A stretch of 64,000 bases of DNA from Prosthecobacter sp. (GCA_019186985.1 JABARQ010000039.1:1-64000); one strand, 5' to 3'. Positions 45,708 to 57,924 are shown, numbered from the stretch's first letter. Program-made: numbers and translations. Notes: generated by a model not told the origin, from the sequence alone.

Positions 45708-45730
45708 GGGGCATTCGCCCCGTCTTTTTT
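45708..45730 (+). terminator. Intrinsic terminator after parA-like gene
   Basis: Directly after the TAA stop, GGGGC (45708-45712) pairs with GCCCC (45717-45721) around a four-base loop, followed by GTC and six T (45725-45730). It fits a short rho-independent terminator for the plus-strand gene and lies 5 bp before the stop of the convergent hydrolase. Confidence 0.75.
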
Positions 45731-45734
45731 GAAC

Positions 45735-46715
45735 TTACGGTTTCACATGGCGCAACATCCAGCGCGCCACAGACGCATAGATGGGAAAATCGGTGATCAA
45801 CACGTTGTGGTGATCCGCGTCAGGCACATCGATCCACTCCTTCTCCGTCATCAGGGGAAGAGATTGGAACAGCCGCTTCCCTGACCCGATTGGAATCACC
45901 CGATCCGCAGTTCCATGAGCCATCAGGACAGGGATCGACAACCGTGATGCAGGCGCATCCGAACAAATCTGCTCCAGACGCACTCCTGTTCGCATCTGGT
46001 ACACCCAGCCAGCCCCAGCGCGCCAGAGCTTGCCCAATGTGTCCCCCACCCGGGAAGCCACATTGTTTTGAATGGCGGAATCAAGCCGGTCGAACGAACT
46101 GATAACGACCAGGGCTTTCCAAGGCGCCCTTTCCTGGGCTGCTGCATGAACGGCAACCGCCCCACCCATCGACATGCCCAGCAATCCAGCGGGTTGATCA
46201 GGAAAATGAAAACGTGCCGAAGCTTCGCTCAAAAGACTGGCGGGAATGCCAGCCTCTCGAAGTCCAAAAGTGATCACCTTCGCCGGATGCTCTCCATGCG
46301 CCGGCATGTCGGCCAGAAGACAGCGGAAGCCAGCCGCACACAGCCGCTCACCAATCAGGAGATAATCCTCCTTTCTTCCTTTTCGACCATGAACAAGCAC
46401 GAGGGTTCCAGTGACCTGCCCGGCAGGAGGCAAATCGACGCCTTCCGCTCCGAGCTGCTCCCTGATCACCCTTCCTCGTCGCCCAAGCCGCCCATCGGGC
46501 AAGGGTTCCATCATCAGGCATGGTGTTCCATCTTTTAAACGGAAGGACTCAACCCTGACCCCATGCTCCGCCGTGTTCGCCAGGAATTCATGATGATAGT
46601 CCTGAAGGGGCCTTCTTGCGGGGCTCGACAATTCATGTCCCGCCCACCCAAAAGCACCGCCCAGCGCAGCGGCGGCCAGTCCCAGGATGATCATGAGCCA
46701 CGCCTTCACGCTCAC
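45735..46715 (-). CDS. Membrane-anchored alpha/beta hydrolase
   Basis: A 326-residue hydrolase with an N-terminal membrane anchor (about 5-27). The oxyanion segment is LVLVHGRKGRKEDY, the nucleophile Ser lies in GMSMGG, the acid in HGTADRVIP and the His in DADHHNVL, so the triad is complete. The substrate is unknown. The start is a GTG whose first base overlaps the stop of the upstream kinase gene (GTGA, 46712-46715), so the two are probably translated together. A convergent parA-like gene ends 28 bp away. Confidence 0.82.
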   Translation of the reverse strand: MSVKAWLMIILGLAAAALGGAFGWAGHELSSPARRPLQDYHHEFLANTAEHGVRVESFRLKDGTPCLMMEPLPDGRLGRRGRVIREQLGAEGVDLPPAGQVTGTLVLVHGRKGRKEDYLLIGERLCAAGFRCLLADMPAHGEHPAKVITFGLREAGIPASLLSEASARFHFPDQPAGLLGMSMGGAVAVHAAAQERAPWKALVVISSFDRLDSAIQNNVASRVGDTLGKLWRAGAGWVYQMRTGVRLEQICSDAPASRLSIPVLMAHGTADRVIPIGSGKRLFQSLPLMTEKEWIDVPDADHHNVLITDFPIYASVARWMLRHVKP

Positions 46716-49153
46716 TCATCCTCCCTTGCCTTCAGGCCTTCGATGGCGAGCACGATGCGGAATCCCACGTCGGAGAGCTGGTCGGACACACGCACCTTGC
46801 GGCGGAAGGAGGCGAGCAATTCGCGGGGATCACTGGTTGTGAAGGCGCCGCCACGGACGATGCCCTCGGAGGCATCGGCGGCCCAGGAGTCGGAAACCCA
46901 CTCCCAGACGTTGCCAGCCAGATCGTAAACCTGCGTCCTCGGATCGGGCTTGAAGCTGGCGACCGGAGCCGGTCCCGCATGTCCGTCCGTGTAGCCGGTG
47001 ATCGATTTTTTCCCGGATGGATCCGCCGTCTTGTCGAAAAAGTTGCCCGTCCTGGACGGCGGTGTGGAGGTGAAGCCCCAGGGATAAAACCCGCCGATGG
47101 CGGCGCTGCGCTGGTCGGCCGTTTCACCAATCTCACGCGGCAGGTTCACCGCCATGCTCCACTCGTCATCCGTCGGCAGACGGTATTCCTGATCGGGCTC
47201 AAGCAGCCCCTTCGCACGTTCACGGTCGGTCAGCCACCGGCAGAACTGCTCGGCTTCGCTGCGCGTGACATTGGTCACCGGAAGGTCCAGGGCCTTGTCG
47301 AGATCACGGTTGGCCACGGCCGGAAGACTGGAGGTCCGGGCGAACTCGGCAAAGTCCTTCCGACGTGTCTCGGTCGCGGCAAACATGGCTCGGCCCATCG
47401 GCACCAGCTTCATGCCCAGGCTGTTTTCCCAAGGCTTGCTGAACACCACCGCCCCGGTCGCCCGCAGACGCAGGTTGAAGCTCATTGACTGGCCTTCCTT
47501 GAGGTCGCCCTGCACCATCTCGCTCTTGTAACCCGGCAGCCGGATCTCAAAGGCGAACTTGTCCGCACGCGTCTTGTCCATCTTCAGCGGAGTCCGGCCA
47601 ACCACCAGCTCGCCATTGAAGACCTCGGCGCCGCGAGGCGTGCTGTCGATGCTCACCCGGCCGTAATGCATCACCACCACCTCCGTGCGCACGGCCTGCC
47701 TTCCGGGCGTGGGCGTCATGCCGGGCGGCAGCTTGATGTTGGCGGCGCGCCAGGCGTATTCATGATCAATGTCCAGCCTGCCGCTCTGGCGGTCACGCGA
47801 GGTCATCCAGGCACAGAAAGCATCGGCATCCGAAGCCGGCACCATGACGCAGTTCAGCACGCGCTTGTCCGGGGTCGTGAAGGGCACCACGTCAAAGGCG
47901 GCGGCGCGCAGGGTGGCTTCCAGGAAGGCGCGAAACTGCGATACTTCGACGGGCAGGTCGGCCACATGACGGTCCCTCACAAAGCTGTACCACTGGCCGT
48001 AGATGTTCTGCCAGGGCTTGCCGTTCTGCGGCTGGATCGGCGCCGGTGCAGGCTTCACCGGCAGGGGCAGCTCCCAGGCCCACTCCCGCTGGTACTTGCC
48101 CGCATGAAGGCCGCCTCCGGCCAGCGCCGAACCCACCAGGGTGAAAAAGGCGGCGCGAGCCAGCCTGCGCGACAGGCTTTCGACCTTCTTCCCGCCCACT
48201 TTCTGCAGGGCTTCGGCAAACTCGCCGGCATGCTGAAAACGTTCGTTGAGGTCCGGGGCGCAGGCCTTGCAGATCACCCGGTTGAGGTCCATCCAGAACG
48301 GCCATTCCTCATCGCTCAGGTTCGGCGGCACTTCGGGAAACTCCATCCGGTCCTTCCCGCTGCTCATCTCATAGAGCACCTTGCCCAGGCTGTAGATGTC
48401 CGCCTGAGGTGTTCCGGGACCTTCCGGTGGCACGAAACCCTCGGTGCCCACAAAGGTGCGTTCTCCCAGCGCGGCGACGAGCCCGATGTCCGCCAGCTTG
48501 CACACGCCGCCGACGAAAATGATGTTCGAGGGCTTGATGTCACGGTGCGTCAGCCCGTGGTTGTGCATGTAATGCAGGGCGTCGGCGAGGTAAACCCCGG
48601 CATCACGGCAGAACACCAGGTCCAGCCTCCCATGACGCTTCATGTCCGTGCCGAGCGTGCGTGGCACGTAGGTCTGCAGGTTTTCGAAATTCGCCCCTTC
48701 CTCGGCGTCATCCGCCAGCTCCATCACGCAGTAATAGAAGCCGCGGTTCTCATTCCAGCCGACGTGCAGGATGTGCACCAGGCAGGGATGGCCTCGGGAG
48801 ATGGGCTCAAACTGCTGAATGCCAAGAAACTCGCGCTGGAAGGTGCGGGTGAGTTCAAAATCCTCGCGCCACACGATCTTCACGGCGCGATAGGCGCCCG
48901 TCACGCTCTGGGCCAGCCAGACCTCACCATAGGCCCCGGAGCCGATGCGGCGGATCAGGGTGTAGTCCGGAATGACCATGTCATCCCGGTGCGAAGGCGG
49001 GCCGTTTTTCTGACGCGCCGCCGGGGTGTGCTGGTGAACGGGAGGAGCCGGCAGCTCCAGCATCGTGGCGTTCTGCTCCACAGGCACGACCACTTCGGGC
49101 GCAGGCACGTCCGGAGGTGGAAGGTCGGTGGGATTTTCTGCCATGAAGGTCAT
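46712..49153 (-). CDS. Ser/Thr protein kinase with PEGA and FGE/SUMF1-like domains
   Basis: An 813-residue membrane kinase. Residues about 60-325 are a Hanks-type kinase: glycine loop IGSGAYGEVWLA, catalytic loop HRDIKPSN (Asp205), and a metal-binding motif reading ADIGL in place of DFG. A transmembrane helix (about 337-357) follows. The extracytoplasmic part has a PEGA-type beta domain (RGAEVFNGELVVGRTPLK) and a formylglycine-generating-enzyme-like C-terminus with RLPTDDEWSMAV, AGNVWEWVSD, RGGAF and DVGFRIV. The FGE copper-site cysteines are not seen, so that part is likely a sensing or binding domain. Common in PVC bacteria. Alternative start at 49144. Confidence 0.88.
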   Translation of the reverse strand: MTFMAENPTDLPPPDVPAPEVVVPVEQNATMLELPAPPVHQHTPAARQKNGPPSHRDDMVIPDYTLIRRIGSGAYGEVWLAQSVTGAYRAVKIVWREDFELTRTFQREFLGIQQFEPISRGHPCLVHILHVGWNENRGFYYCVMELADDAEEGANFENLQTYVPRTLGTDMKRHGRLDLVFCRDAGVYLADALHYMHNHGLTHRDIKPSNIIFVGGVCKLADIGLVAALGERTFVGTEGFVPPEGPGTPQADIYSLGKVLYEMSSGKDRMEFPEVPPNLSDEEWPFWMDLNRVICKACAPDLNERFQHAGEFAEALQKVGGKKVESLSRRLARAAFFTLVGSALAGGGLHAGKYQREWAWELPLPVKPAPAPIQPQNGKPWQNIYGQWYSFVRDRHVADLPVEVSQFRAFLEATLRAAAFDVVPFTTPDKRVLNCVMVPASDADAFCAWMTSRDRQSGRLDIDHEYAWRAANIKLPPGMTPTPGRQAVRTEVVVMHYGRVSIDSTPRGAEVFNGELVVGRTPLKMDKTRADKFAFEIRLPGYKSEMVQGDLKEGQSMSFNLRLRATGAVVFSKPWENSLGMKLVPMGRAMFAATETRRKDFAEFARTSSLPAVANRDLDKALDLPVTNVTRSEAEQFCRWLTDRERAKGLLEPDQEYRLPTDDEWSMAVNLPREIGETADQRSAAIGGFYPWGFTSTPPSRTGNFFDKTADPSGKKSITGYTDGHAGPAPVASFKPDPRTQVYDLAGNVWEWVSDSWAADASEGIVRGGAFTTSDPRELLASFRRKVRVSDQLSDVGFRIVLAIEGLKAREDE

Positions 49154-49301
49154 AGACGATACGCAGTCGGCCAGCGGGACTCAACAACCGTCTGCAAGGC
49201 GGATGCATTTCATCCGAGAGGTGGAGACCGCCTTCGCAGTTGACGCTGGAACCGGAGCGCTGCCTGTTGCGCGCCCCGTCCCCACACCCCCCTTTTCCTG
49301 A

Positions 49302-51080
<1,779 letters not shown>

Positions 51081-51096
51081 CAGCGCCGCCGCACGA

Positions 51097-52413
51097 TCAC
51101 TCGTGCCTCAGCGCCTCGACCGGGTTCATCATGGCCGCCCGCCGCGCCGGATAGATGCCGAAGGCGATGCCCGTCACCACGGAAATCAGGAAGGCCAGGG
51201 CCGGTGACCAGAACTTCACCACCGTCGTCACCCCGGCAAAGTGCTGCACCGCGATGGGGATCGTGATCCCCAGCACCACGCCAAGCACGCCGCCGGCTCC
51301 AGCCAAAAGGACAGTTTCAATCAGGAACTGCAGAACGATGTCCGCCTGTCGTGCCCCCAGGGCACGGCGGATGCCGATTTCTCGGGTTCGCTCGGTGACG
51401 CTCGCCAGCATGATGTTCATGATGCCGATGCCACCGACCACCAGGGAGATGGCAGCGATGCTGCCCAGCACGATGCTGAAGATGCGCTTGGTGCGCTCCG
51501 CCTGGCGCAGAAGCTCCACCGGCACGATGATTCGCCAGTCCTGCTTCTTGTGGTTGCTGGACAGGATCTGCTTCACTGCCTCGGCGCGGCTTTCCACCTC
51601 GCCCACCTCCTTGACCCGGATCACCGCCTCATGGAACTCGACCTTTTCCGCCTCAAAGCTGCCGCTGCGCATGCGGAAGAAGGTCTCGCCATACTGGTCC
51701 ATCAGCGTGCTGTACGGAATGAAGATCTGGGCGTCCGCCGCACTGCCCCCGCCCTCCCCGCTGACCCGGGGCCCTTCGTTCTGGAGGATGCCCAGCACCT
51801 TGTAGTAATAGCCTTGCACGCGGATCGACTTCCCCGTCGGTGTCGAAAGGGGGAAGAGCTTGGAGGCAGCCGTCTCGTTGATCACACACACAGGCAGCTT
51901 TTCACTCATCTCCAGGTCGGTGAAAAACCGCCCCTGGAGAACCTGCCGGTTGCGCATCTCCGGATAGATCGGCAGCACGCCCAGGATCTGGCCGTCCACG
52001 CTGCGCTCAAAGTTCCAGATGTTGTCGCTCAGGATCCGTGAGGGCACCACCACTTCAATGCCGGGCACCGTCTGGCGGATCTGCTGGATGTCGCGAAGCG
52101 TCAGGCCGTAGTCGATGACCATGCTGCGCGTCTCAGCGCCCGACCCCTGCCCATCCGGCGGCTTGATGCTCTCCAGGATGATGTTCTGGCTGCCCAGGCG
52201 GCGGATCTGCTCCTGCGCCTCATGGCTCGCGCCTTCGCCAATCGCCAGCATCGCAATGACGGAGGCCACGCCAAAGATGACGCCCAGTGCCGTCAGGAAG
52301 GAGCGCAGCTTGTTGAGCCAGATGCTCTTCAGCCCCAGGGACATGGTTCGCCAGAGGTGCTGGGGCGAGGCAAACAGACGCAGGATGGGATGACGGGCCA
52401 GGAATGCGGACAT
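51097..52413 (-). CDS. MacB/FtsX-type ABC transporter permease
   Basis: A 438-residue inner-membrane permease. One helix lies near the N-terminus ([24 protein letters not shown], a typical MacB start), followed by a large MacB-PCD periplasmic domain (about 55-305) and three C-terminal helices with [25 protein letters not shown], the FtsX signature. The cognate ATPase and membrane-fusion protein are not adjacent, so it must pair with components encoded elsewhere; the neighbouring MsbA-like gene is convergent and carries its own ATPase. It may export peptides or lipoproteins. Confidence 0.9.
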   Translation of the reverse strand: MSAFLARHPILRLFASPQHLWRTMSLGLKSIWLNKLRSFLTALGVIFGVASVIAMLAIGEGASHEAQEQIRRLGSQNIILESIKPPDGQGSGAETRSMVIDYGLTLRDIQQIRQTVPGIEVVVPSRILSDNIWNFERSVDGQILGVLPIYPEMRNRQVLQGRFFTDLEMSEKLPVCVINETAASKLFPLSTPTGKSIRVQGYYYKVLGILQNEGPRVSGEGGGSAADAQIFIPYSTLMDQYGETFFRMRSGSFEAEKVEFHEAVIRVKEVGEVESRAEAVKQILSSNHKKQDWRIIVPVELLRQAERTKRIFSIVLGSIAAISLVVGGIGIMNIMLASVTERTREIGIRRALGARQADIVLQFLIETVLLAGAGGVLGVVLGITIPIAVQHFAGVTTVVKFWSPALAFLISVVTGIAFGIYPARRAAMMNPVEALRHE

Positions 52414-52516
52414 GGGGGGACTTATAGCACGCAGTAAAAACTGCGTTTCCTTCAGGCGAAGCGCACATCCGCCACCTCCAGCGCAAGACCCCGGGAAAGC
52501 CCGGCGTTTGCCTCAC

Positions 52517-53938
52517 ATGTCCAGCCAGCCCACTTCCCGCCGTCGTTTCCTGGTCCAGAGCAGCCTCGCCGCAGCCAGCGGACTCGGCTTCCCCGCCATC
52601 ACCACGGCCCGTTCCCCAAACTCCCGCCTCAACCTGGTCTTCATCGGTGTCGGCGGCCGTGGTGCGGCCAACGTCCAGAGCCTGGTCGGAGTGCCCCTCA
52701 TGCGACCCAAAAACGCCGGGGCCAAAGCGGTGGAAACTCCCGAACCCGTCAAAGAACCGACGGAAAACGTCGTGGCCATCTGTGATGTGAACGGTGAAAA
52801 CCTGGACCGGGCCGCCAACGCCTTCAAAGGCGCCAAGGCCTTTCGCGACTTCCGCAAGCTTTACGAAACCCTCAAGGAGTCGGAATACGACGCCGTCGTG
52901 GTCAGCACCACCGAGCACACCCACGCCTACGCCACCCTGCCGGCCCTCAAGCTGAAGAAGCCGGTCTATTGCGAGAAACCCCTCACCCGCGATGTCGCCG
53001 AGGCCCGCCTCATCACCCAGGCAGCCGCCGAAGCCGGGGTCGCCACGCAGATGGGCACCCAGATTCACGGCATGCCGAACTACCGCCGCGTAGTCGAACT
53101 CATCCAAAGCAACGCCATCGGCAAGGTGACCGAAGTGCATGTCTGCGTCTCCCGCGCCTGGGGCCTGCAGAGCAAGGAGGAGGCGGAAAAAAACAAGGAC
53201 ATCCTCTTTATCACCGAACGTCCCAAGGAGGAGCAGACACCTCCCCCCTATCTCGACTGGGACCTGTGGCTCGGCCCCGCCCCCTACCGCCCCTACAACG
53301 AAGCCTACTTCCCCGGCCCGAAATGGTACCGCTGGTGGGATTTCGGCAACGGCACCATGTCCGACCTCGGCAGCCACTGGAACGACCTGCCCTTCTGGGC
53401 CCTGAACCTCGACGCCCCTCTCTCCATCGAGGCCTTCGGCCCGCCTCCCCATCCTGAAATCGCCCCGGCCAGCATGACCGCCGCCTATGAATACGGCCCG
53501 CGCGGTGAACGCCCCGCCTGCAAGGTCTACTGGCACCAGGGCGCGAACAAGCCCGACGTCTGGAAGAACGATCCGCTCATCAGCACCTGGGGCAGCGGCG
53601 TCCTGTTTGTCGGTGAAAAAGGCATGCTGCTCTCCGATTATGGCAAGCACCTCCTGCTGCCGGAAAACCAGTTCAAGGACTTCCAGCGCCCCAAACCCTT
53701 CATCGCCGACAGCCCCGGCCAGCACATCGAATGGTTGAACGCCATCAAGCATGGCACCCCCACTGGCAGCCCCTTCAGCTACGCCGGCCCGCTCAGCGAG
53801 GCCAACCATCTCGGCAACGTCGCCTTCCGAGCCGGCGGCAAGGTCCTCTGGGACGCCAAGGCCATGAAGATCACCAACAACGAGGCCGCCAACCGCTTCC
53901 TCAGCCGCGAACCCCGGAAGGGCTGGAGCCTCGGCTGA
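52517..53938 (+). CDS. Tat-exported Gfo/Idh/MocA-family oxidoreductase
   Basis: A 473-residue NAD(P)-dependent oxidoreductase with a twin-arginine signal ([16 protein letters not shown]). The Rossmann fold starts at [16 protein letters not shown], and the CEKPLTRD motif carries the catalytic Lys of the family. The C-terminal part resembles the secreted Gfo/Idh proteins that are highly expanded in Planctomycetes and Verrucomicrobia and thought to act on sugars or glycosides. The ATG at 52517 was chosen because it gives the Tat signal directly. Substrate unknown. Confidence 0.9.
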   Translation: MSSQPTSRRRFLVQSSLAAASGLGFPAITTARSPNSRLNLVFIGVGGRGAANVQSLVGVPLMRPKNAGAKAVETPEPVKEPTENVVAICDVNGENLDRAANAFKGAKAFRDFRKLYETLKESEYDAVVVSTTEHTHAYATLPALKLKKPVYCEKPLTRDVAEARLITQAAAEAGVATQMGTQIHGMPNYRRVVELIQSNAIGKVTEVHVCVSRAWGLQSKEEAEKNKDILFITERPKEEQTPPPYLDWDLWLGPAPYRPYNEAYFPGPKWYRWWDFGNGTMSDLGSHWNDLPFWALNLDAPLSIEAFGPPPHPEIAPASMTAAYEYGPRGERPACKVYWHQGANKPDVWKNDPLISTWGSGVLFVGEKGMLLSDYGKHLLLPENQFKDFQRPKPFIADSPGQHIEWLNAIKHGTPTGSPFSYAGPLSEANHLGNVAFRAGGKVLWDAKAMKITNNEAANRFLSREPRKGWSLG

Positions 53939-54086
53939 CCCGGACGCTGCTGAGGCCAGCTTAATTCGCTTTCGCAGCTTACCCCCCTCCGAAAAGCTGT
54001 GGGAATGCCCGGTTTTTCCGTTTGCCGTTTCAGGCGCGGCGGCTTACTTCCGCGCCCCCTGTCCTAACCAGCCCTGCTCGTTTATC

Positions 54087-55601
54087 ATGCTTGAGTTTTT
54101 CCGCCGCCACCGTGGAGCTTTCATGCTCATCCTGACCGTCGTCGTCATCCTGTCCTTCTCGGTCTGGGGAGGCTGGCGCTCAGGCAACGGCCCCCAGATG
54201 GCCTCGTCCTCGGATGACGCCTTCACCATGTACAACGAAACCTACTCCGTGGCGGAGATGCAGCGCCTGGAGCGCACCGCCCAGGTCATCCAGATGCTGC
54301 AGATGTATGACCTCTACTTTGGCCTGATGTCCGCCTCACGCAGTCCCGACGCCGGCGGCCGCGACTTCGTCTTCAACCTCCTCGTCCTCAAGAAGCAGAT
54401 GGAGGAGATGGGCGTCCACCCCAGCGACGCCGATGCCAAGGCGGAACTGGAAAAGCTCCCCAGCCTCCAGGAAAACGGCAAGTTCAGCCAGCAGCGCGCC
54501 TACAACCTCCAGCAGAACCTCGGCATGTACGGCATGGGCGGCGGCGACATGCTGGAAGTCGCCAAACTGAGCATCGGCTACAGGCGCATCCAGGACCTGA
54601 TCGGCAAAAACTACATCCCCTCCCCTCTGGAAACCGAAAAGGCCTACGCCAGCAGCCACCAGACCCTCAAGGTTCAGACCGTCGATTTCCTCACGGAGGA
54701 ATTCAAGAAAACCGCCAAGGTGACGGATGAAGAAATCAAGAAGTACTACGACGAGAACAAGGACAACTACAAGAGCGTCGAGAAACGCGCCGTCAGCTAC
54801 GTCCTGTTTGCCAACCCTGCGGATGCCGACAAAAAGCCTCTCGAGGAACGCCAGAAACTGCAGAAGGAGCAGATCTCCCGCGTGGAGAAGTTCAACACCG
54901 CCAGCATCGAAGCCGGCGCCAAGTTTGAAGAGATCGTCAAGAATTTGAAGGAGAAGGCTGAAACCGCCCCCTTGTTCGCCAAGGATTCCCCCCCGGAAGC
55001 GCTCAAGTCCGAGCCCGAAATCCTCGAAGCCATCTTTGCCCACAAGAAGGCCAGCCGCTCCATCAGCGATCCCGTGAAGGGCGACAAAGGATACTACATC
55101 TTCACCGTCACCCAGGTCGTCGAACCCAAGCAGCAGGAACTGGCCGAAGTGAAGGACAAGGTCAAGGAGACCCTGGTGGCCCAGAAGGCCCAGGAAGCCC
55201 TCTCCAAGGCCGTCAACGAAGCCCGCACCGCCTTCCAGGACGGCTTGAAAGCCGGCAAAAAGGCCGAGGACATCGCCAAGGACAAAAAGCTGACCCTTTC
55301 CGCCGTGAAGGAAATCACCGTCAACGAACCGCCGATGGACCTGCCTGAGGCCCGCGAAATCGCCGCCGAAGCCCAGAAGACCGCCGCCGGCCAGGTCGCC
55401 AAGGCCGTCAACACCGACAAGGGCGCACTGCTCGTCTATGTCGTCGCCAAGGAACTGCGCAAACGCGATGACAGCACCGCCCAGCGCAAGAACACCGAGG
55501 ACCGCAACGCCAGCCAGGAGCGCAGCCGTCTCTTCAACAGCTGGTTCTCCCGCAAGGTCGAGGAGGCCGGACTGAAGGTTCACCTCAAGATGAGCGCCTG
55601 A
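54087..55601 (+). CDS. PpiD/SurA-like membrane-anchored chaperone (peptidyl-prolyl isomerase family)
   Basis: A 504-residue protein with a single N-terminal membrane helix (about 12-30, GAFMLILTVVVILSFSVWGG) and a SurA_N-like chaperone region. A parvulin-like domain (about 225-360) begins with VTDEEIKKYYDENKDNYK, the usual linker into PPIC/parvulin domains, and ends with DKGYYIFTVTQVVEP. This is the layout of PpiD, which helps secreted proteins fold at the Sec exit. The isomerase core is divergent, so activity is uncertain. Codon use and GC match the neighbours. Confidence 0.82.
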   Translation: MLEFFRRHRGAFMLILTVVVILSFSVWGGWRSGNGPQMASSSDDAFTMYNETYSVAEMQRLERTAQVIQMLQMYDLYFGLMSASRSPDAGGRDFVFNLLVLKKQMEEMGVHPSDADAKAELEKLPSLQENGKFSQQRAYNLQQNLGMYGMGGGDMLEVAKLSIGYRRIQDLIGKNYIPSPLETEKAYASSHQTLKVQTVDFLTEEFKKTAKVTDEEIKKYYDENKDNYKSVEKRAVSYVLFANPADADKKPLEERQKLQKEQISRVEKFNTASIEAGAKFEEIVKNLKEKAETAPLFAKDSPPEALKSEPEILEAIFAHKKASRSISDPVKGDKGYYIFTVTQVVEPKQQELAEVKDKVKETLVAQKAQEALSKAVNEARTAFQDGLKAGKKAEDIAKDKKLTLSAVKEITVNEPPMDLPEAREIAAEAQKTAAGQVAKAVNTDKGALLVYVVAKELRKRDDSTAQRKNTEDRNASQERSRLFNSWFSRKVEEAGLKVHLKMSA

Positions 55602-55642
55602 AAAGCACCCCAGGCGTCGGCATCTCCGCCCGCTTACCCTGC

Positions 55643-55990
55643 ATGGACCCGGATTCGACCGACGCCCTCTTTGATGAAGCCAGCGGTCATCTGGCCGTTG
55701 GCGACCTGGATTCCGCCATCCCGCTCTACCGACGCTGCGTCGAAATCGATCCGCAGTTCTTCGATGGCTGGCACGCCCTCGGCATGGCCCTCATGAAGAC
55801 CGGCAGCATCAAGGAGGCCATTGGTGCCGGGCTCATGGCCACCACCCTGCGCCCCAACGACCTGCTCGCCTGGACGGCCCTCAGCCAGATGTATGTCGCC
55901 AACCACCAGATCGCCGAAGCCGAGGATGCCAAGGGCAAGGCCCGCATCCTGTCGCTGGGCGGCAAGGTGGCCAGGGAAACGGATGCCTGA
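55643..55990 (+). CDS. Small tetratricopeptide-repeat protein
   Basis: A 115-residue cytoplasmic protein made of about three TPR units: ASGHLAVGDLDSAIPLYRRC, DGWHALGMALMKTGSIKEA and LAWTALSQMYVANHQIAEA. TPR domains bind partner proteins. It follows the PpiD-like gene after 41 bp on the same strand and may be co-transcribed with it. Nothing in the sequence reveals the partner. Confidence 0.82.
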   Translation: MDPDSTDALFDEASGHLAVGDLDSAIPLYRRCVEIDPQFFDGWHALGMALMKTGSIKEAIGAGLMATTLRPNDLLAWTALSQMYVANHQIAEAEDAKGKARILSLGGKVARETDA

Positions 55991-56084
55991 GGGCACGTCC
56001 GCTCAAAGACCGACGGCACTCACGCATACAGCCTTTTCCATCGAAAGGCGGCGGTGAATGAAAAGGGCCGTGAAGGCCTCCAGC

Positions 56085-56399
56085 TCAAAAGCCCATCCCA
56101 GGCGGCAGTCCCAGTCCGCCCGTCAGCTTGCCCATCTCGGCCGCCTGGCTCTCCTTCACCTTTTTCTGCACCTGCTGAATCGCGGAAAGCACCAGATCCT
56201 GCAGCACCTCGACATCCTCGGGATCAACGACCTCCCGGGCGATCTTCAAGCCCTGGATGTCGCCATGCCCGTTGGCGGTCACACTGACCTTCCCGCCAGC
56301 CACCGTGGCTTCAAAGGTCTTGGAGGCGAGTTCCGCCTGGGTCTTCTGCATCTGACCCTGCATCTGCTGCACCTGCTGGAGCATTTTCTGGATGTTCAT
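56085..56399 (-). CDS. YbaB/EbfC nucleoid-associated protein
   Basis: A 104-residue DNA-binding protein. The sequence starts NIQKMLQQVQQMQGQMQK, has the core VEATVAGGKV-like block FEATVAGGKVSVTANG, and ends with KLTGGLGLPPGMGF, all diagnostic of the family. It forms dimers that bind and bridge DNA. It usually sits between dnaX and recR, but neither is here. The ATG at 56399 (MNIQKML) is preferred over a longer frame starting at 56453. Confidence 0.93.
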   Translation of the reverse strand: MNIQKMLQQVQQMQGQMQKTQAELASKTFEATVAGGKVSVTANGHGDIQGLKIAREVVDPEDVEVLQDLVLSAIQQVQKKVKESQAAEMGKLTGGLGLPPGMGF

Positions 56400-56478
56400 G
56401 ACGTCGATGATAGGGTTCGTCAGGGAGCGAAGCAAGCCCATGCCATGCCACACATGAAGTCATGGCCCCGCCGTGCCA

Positions 56479-57924
56479 TCACGTCTTTTGCAGCACGACC
56501 AGGGTGATGTCGTCATGGCCGCGACGCCCTCCGCAAAAACGGTCCACCTCGCTGATCAGGCCGTCGATCACGGCGGCCGGCCCCTGCGGTGCAAGCCTGG
56601 CCAGCACCTGATGGATGCGCTCCTCGCCAAACTCCTCGCCCAGGGAGTCGAGCGCCTCGTTCACACCATCGGTGTACAGCAGCAGCGTGTCCCCCGCAGC
56701 CATCTGAAACTGGAGATCCTTGGTGACACGCTCAAAGACGTTGCCCTTGTCGATCCCGACGGCCAGCCCGCCGCTGTTCAAGGTCTCCACCTTCCCCGAC
56801 TCCTTGCGCCAGACCAGGGGCCGGTTGTGTCCCGCCCTGGCCAGGGTGAACCCCGACCCATCTGCGGCGGCGACAAGGTAGATCATCGTGATGAACATGT
56901 CCTCGCGGATGTCCGGATAGAGCAGCCGGTTGACCGCAGCCAGGGTGGCCGAGGGCGAGGCGCAGCCGGCGGCGCTGAACCTCAGCGCACTCCGGCACAT
57001 GGCGGTGATGATGGCCGCGGCCGTTCCCTTGCCCGAGACGTCCGCGATCGAGACGCCAAGGCTGCCGTCCGCCAGGGAAATGTAGTCAAAGTAATCCCCG
57101 CTCAGCACCCTGGCGGGAATGTTCTTCCCGGCGATCTTGAAGCCCGGCATTTGCGGCGCCTGGTCAGGCAGCAGGATGCGCTGGATTTCGCTGGCGCTGC
57201 GCAGCTCCATCTCGATCTGCTTTTTCTCCGCCGCATCCTGATGGGCCATGGCGTTCGCCAGGGCGAATGCGCACTGCTCAACCACCGACCGGAACACTTC
57301 AAAGTCGTTCGAATTGTAGGAACGGCCGTCCTTCGGCGAGGTAAGCGCCAGGACCCCCAGCCGACGGTTTCCTGAACTCATCGGACCGATCATCACCGTC
57401 GTGCTGCCATGCAGGCTGCCACCATGGCCGCGCAGCCGGGGATCGGCGACCAGATCCTGGATGATCTCCACCTTCTGCTGTGCAAAAACATCCCCGACCA
57501 GATCTTCGCCCACAGGCACCGGATGCAGGCGCAGGAAGCTGAGCAGGGCGTTCCGGTTCGAACGCGCCATTCCGGCGATCCGTTCAGGCACGGAGACGAG
57601 CGGCACGCACTTTTCGGAATGATGCCTCGGCACCAGCGACCTGCCGGCGCCGTCCAGCAGGTACAGGGCGCCGCCCGTGCTTTCCATCACCTTCATCGCC
57701 CCTTCCACAATCAGCCGGTACATCGCCGACTGGCTGTCCTCCCTGGAAATGGCCTCGCCAAGGTCATGCAGGAAGCTGAACATGCGCCGCTCCTCCTCGA
57801 CGATAGCCTGCTCCTCCTTGAGCAGGCGGGTGATCGCCTCGTTTTTCAACCGGTTGGCGCGCACCAGCAGAAGCACCGCCGCAACCAGGAAGAGGAGGAG
57901 GATGACGATCAGGAAGGTGTTCAT
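56479..57924 (-). CDS. GAF-domain SpoIIE/PP2C-type phosphatase
   Basis: A 481-residue membrane-anchored Ser phosphatase. An N-terminal helix (about 3-22) is followed by a coiled-coil-like linker, a GAF sensor domain (about 55-215), and a SpoIIE/PP2C catalytic domain (about 255-480). That domain has LSGDYFDYISLADG, VSIADVSGKGTAAA and the acidic end GGRRGHDDITLVVL, giving the metal-binding Asp residues. Such RsbU/RsbP-like enzymes dephosphorylate STAS anti-anti-sigma proteins. The STAS gene upstream (57992-58531) is the likely substrate. Confidence 0.92.
   Translation of the reverse strand: MNTFLIVILLLFLVAAVLLLVRANRLKNEAITRLLKEEQAIVEEERRMFSFLHDLGEAISREDSQSAMYRLIVEGAMKVMESTGGALYLLDGAGRSLVPRHHSEKCVPLVSVPERIAGMARSNRNALLSFLRLHPVPVGEDLVGDVFAQQKVEIIQDLVADPRLRGHGGSLHGSTTVMIGPMSSGNRRLGVLALTSPKDGRSYNSNDFEVFRSVVEQCAFALANAMAHQDAAEKKQIEMELRSASEIQRILLPDQAPQMPGFKIAGKNIPARVLSGDYFDYISLADGSLGVSIADVSGKGTAAAIITAMCRSALRFSAAGCASPSATLAAVNRLLYPDIREDMFITMIYLVAAADGSGFTLARAGHNRPLVWRKESGKVETLNSGGLAVGIDKGNVFERVTKDLQFQMAAGDTLLLYTDGVNEALDSLGEEFGEERIHQVLARLAPQGPAAVIDGLISEVDRFCGGRRGHDDITLVVLQKT

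Noticed and set aside
53939-54086. Terminator between the Gfo/Idh and PpiD-like genes
   Set aside because: A GGCGCGG/CCGCGCC stem exists at about 54035-54060, but no T-run follows, and it is closer to the next start than to the preceding stop.
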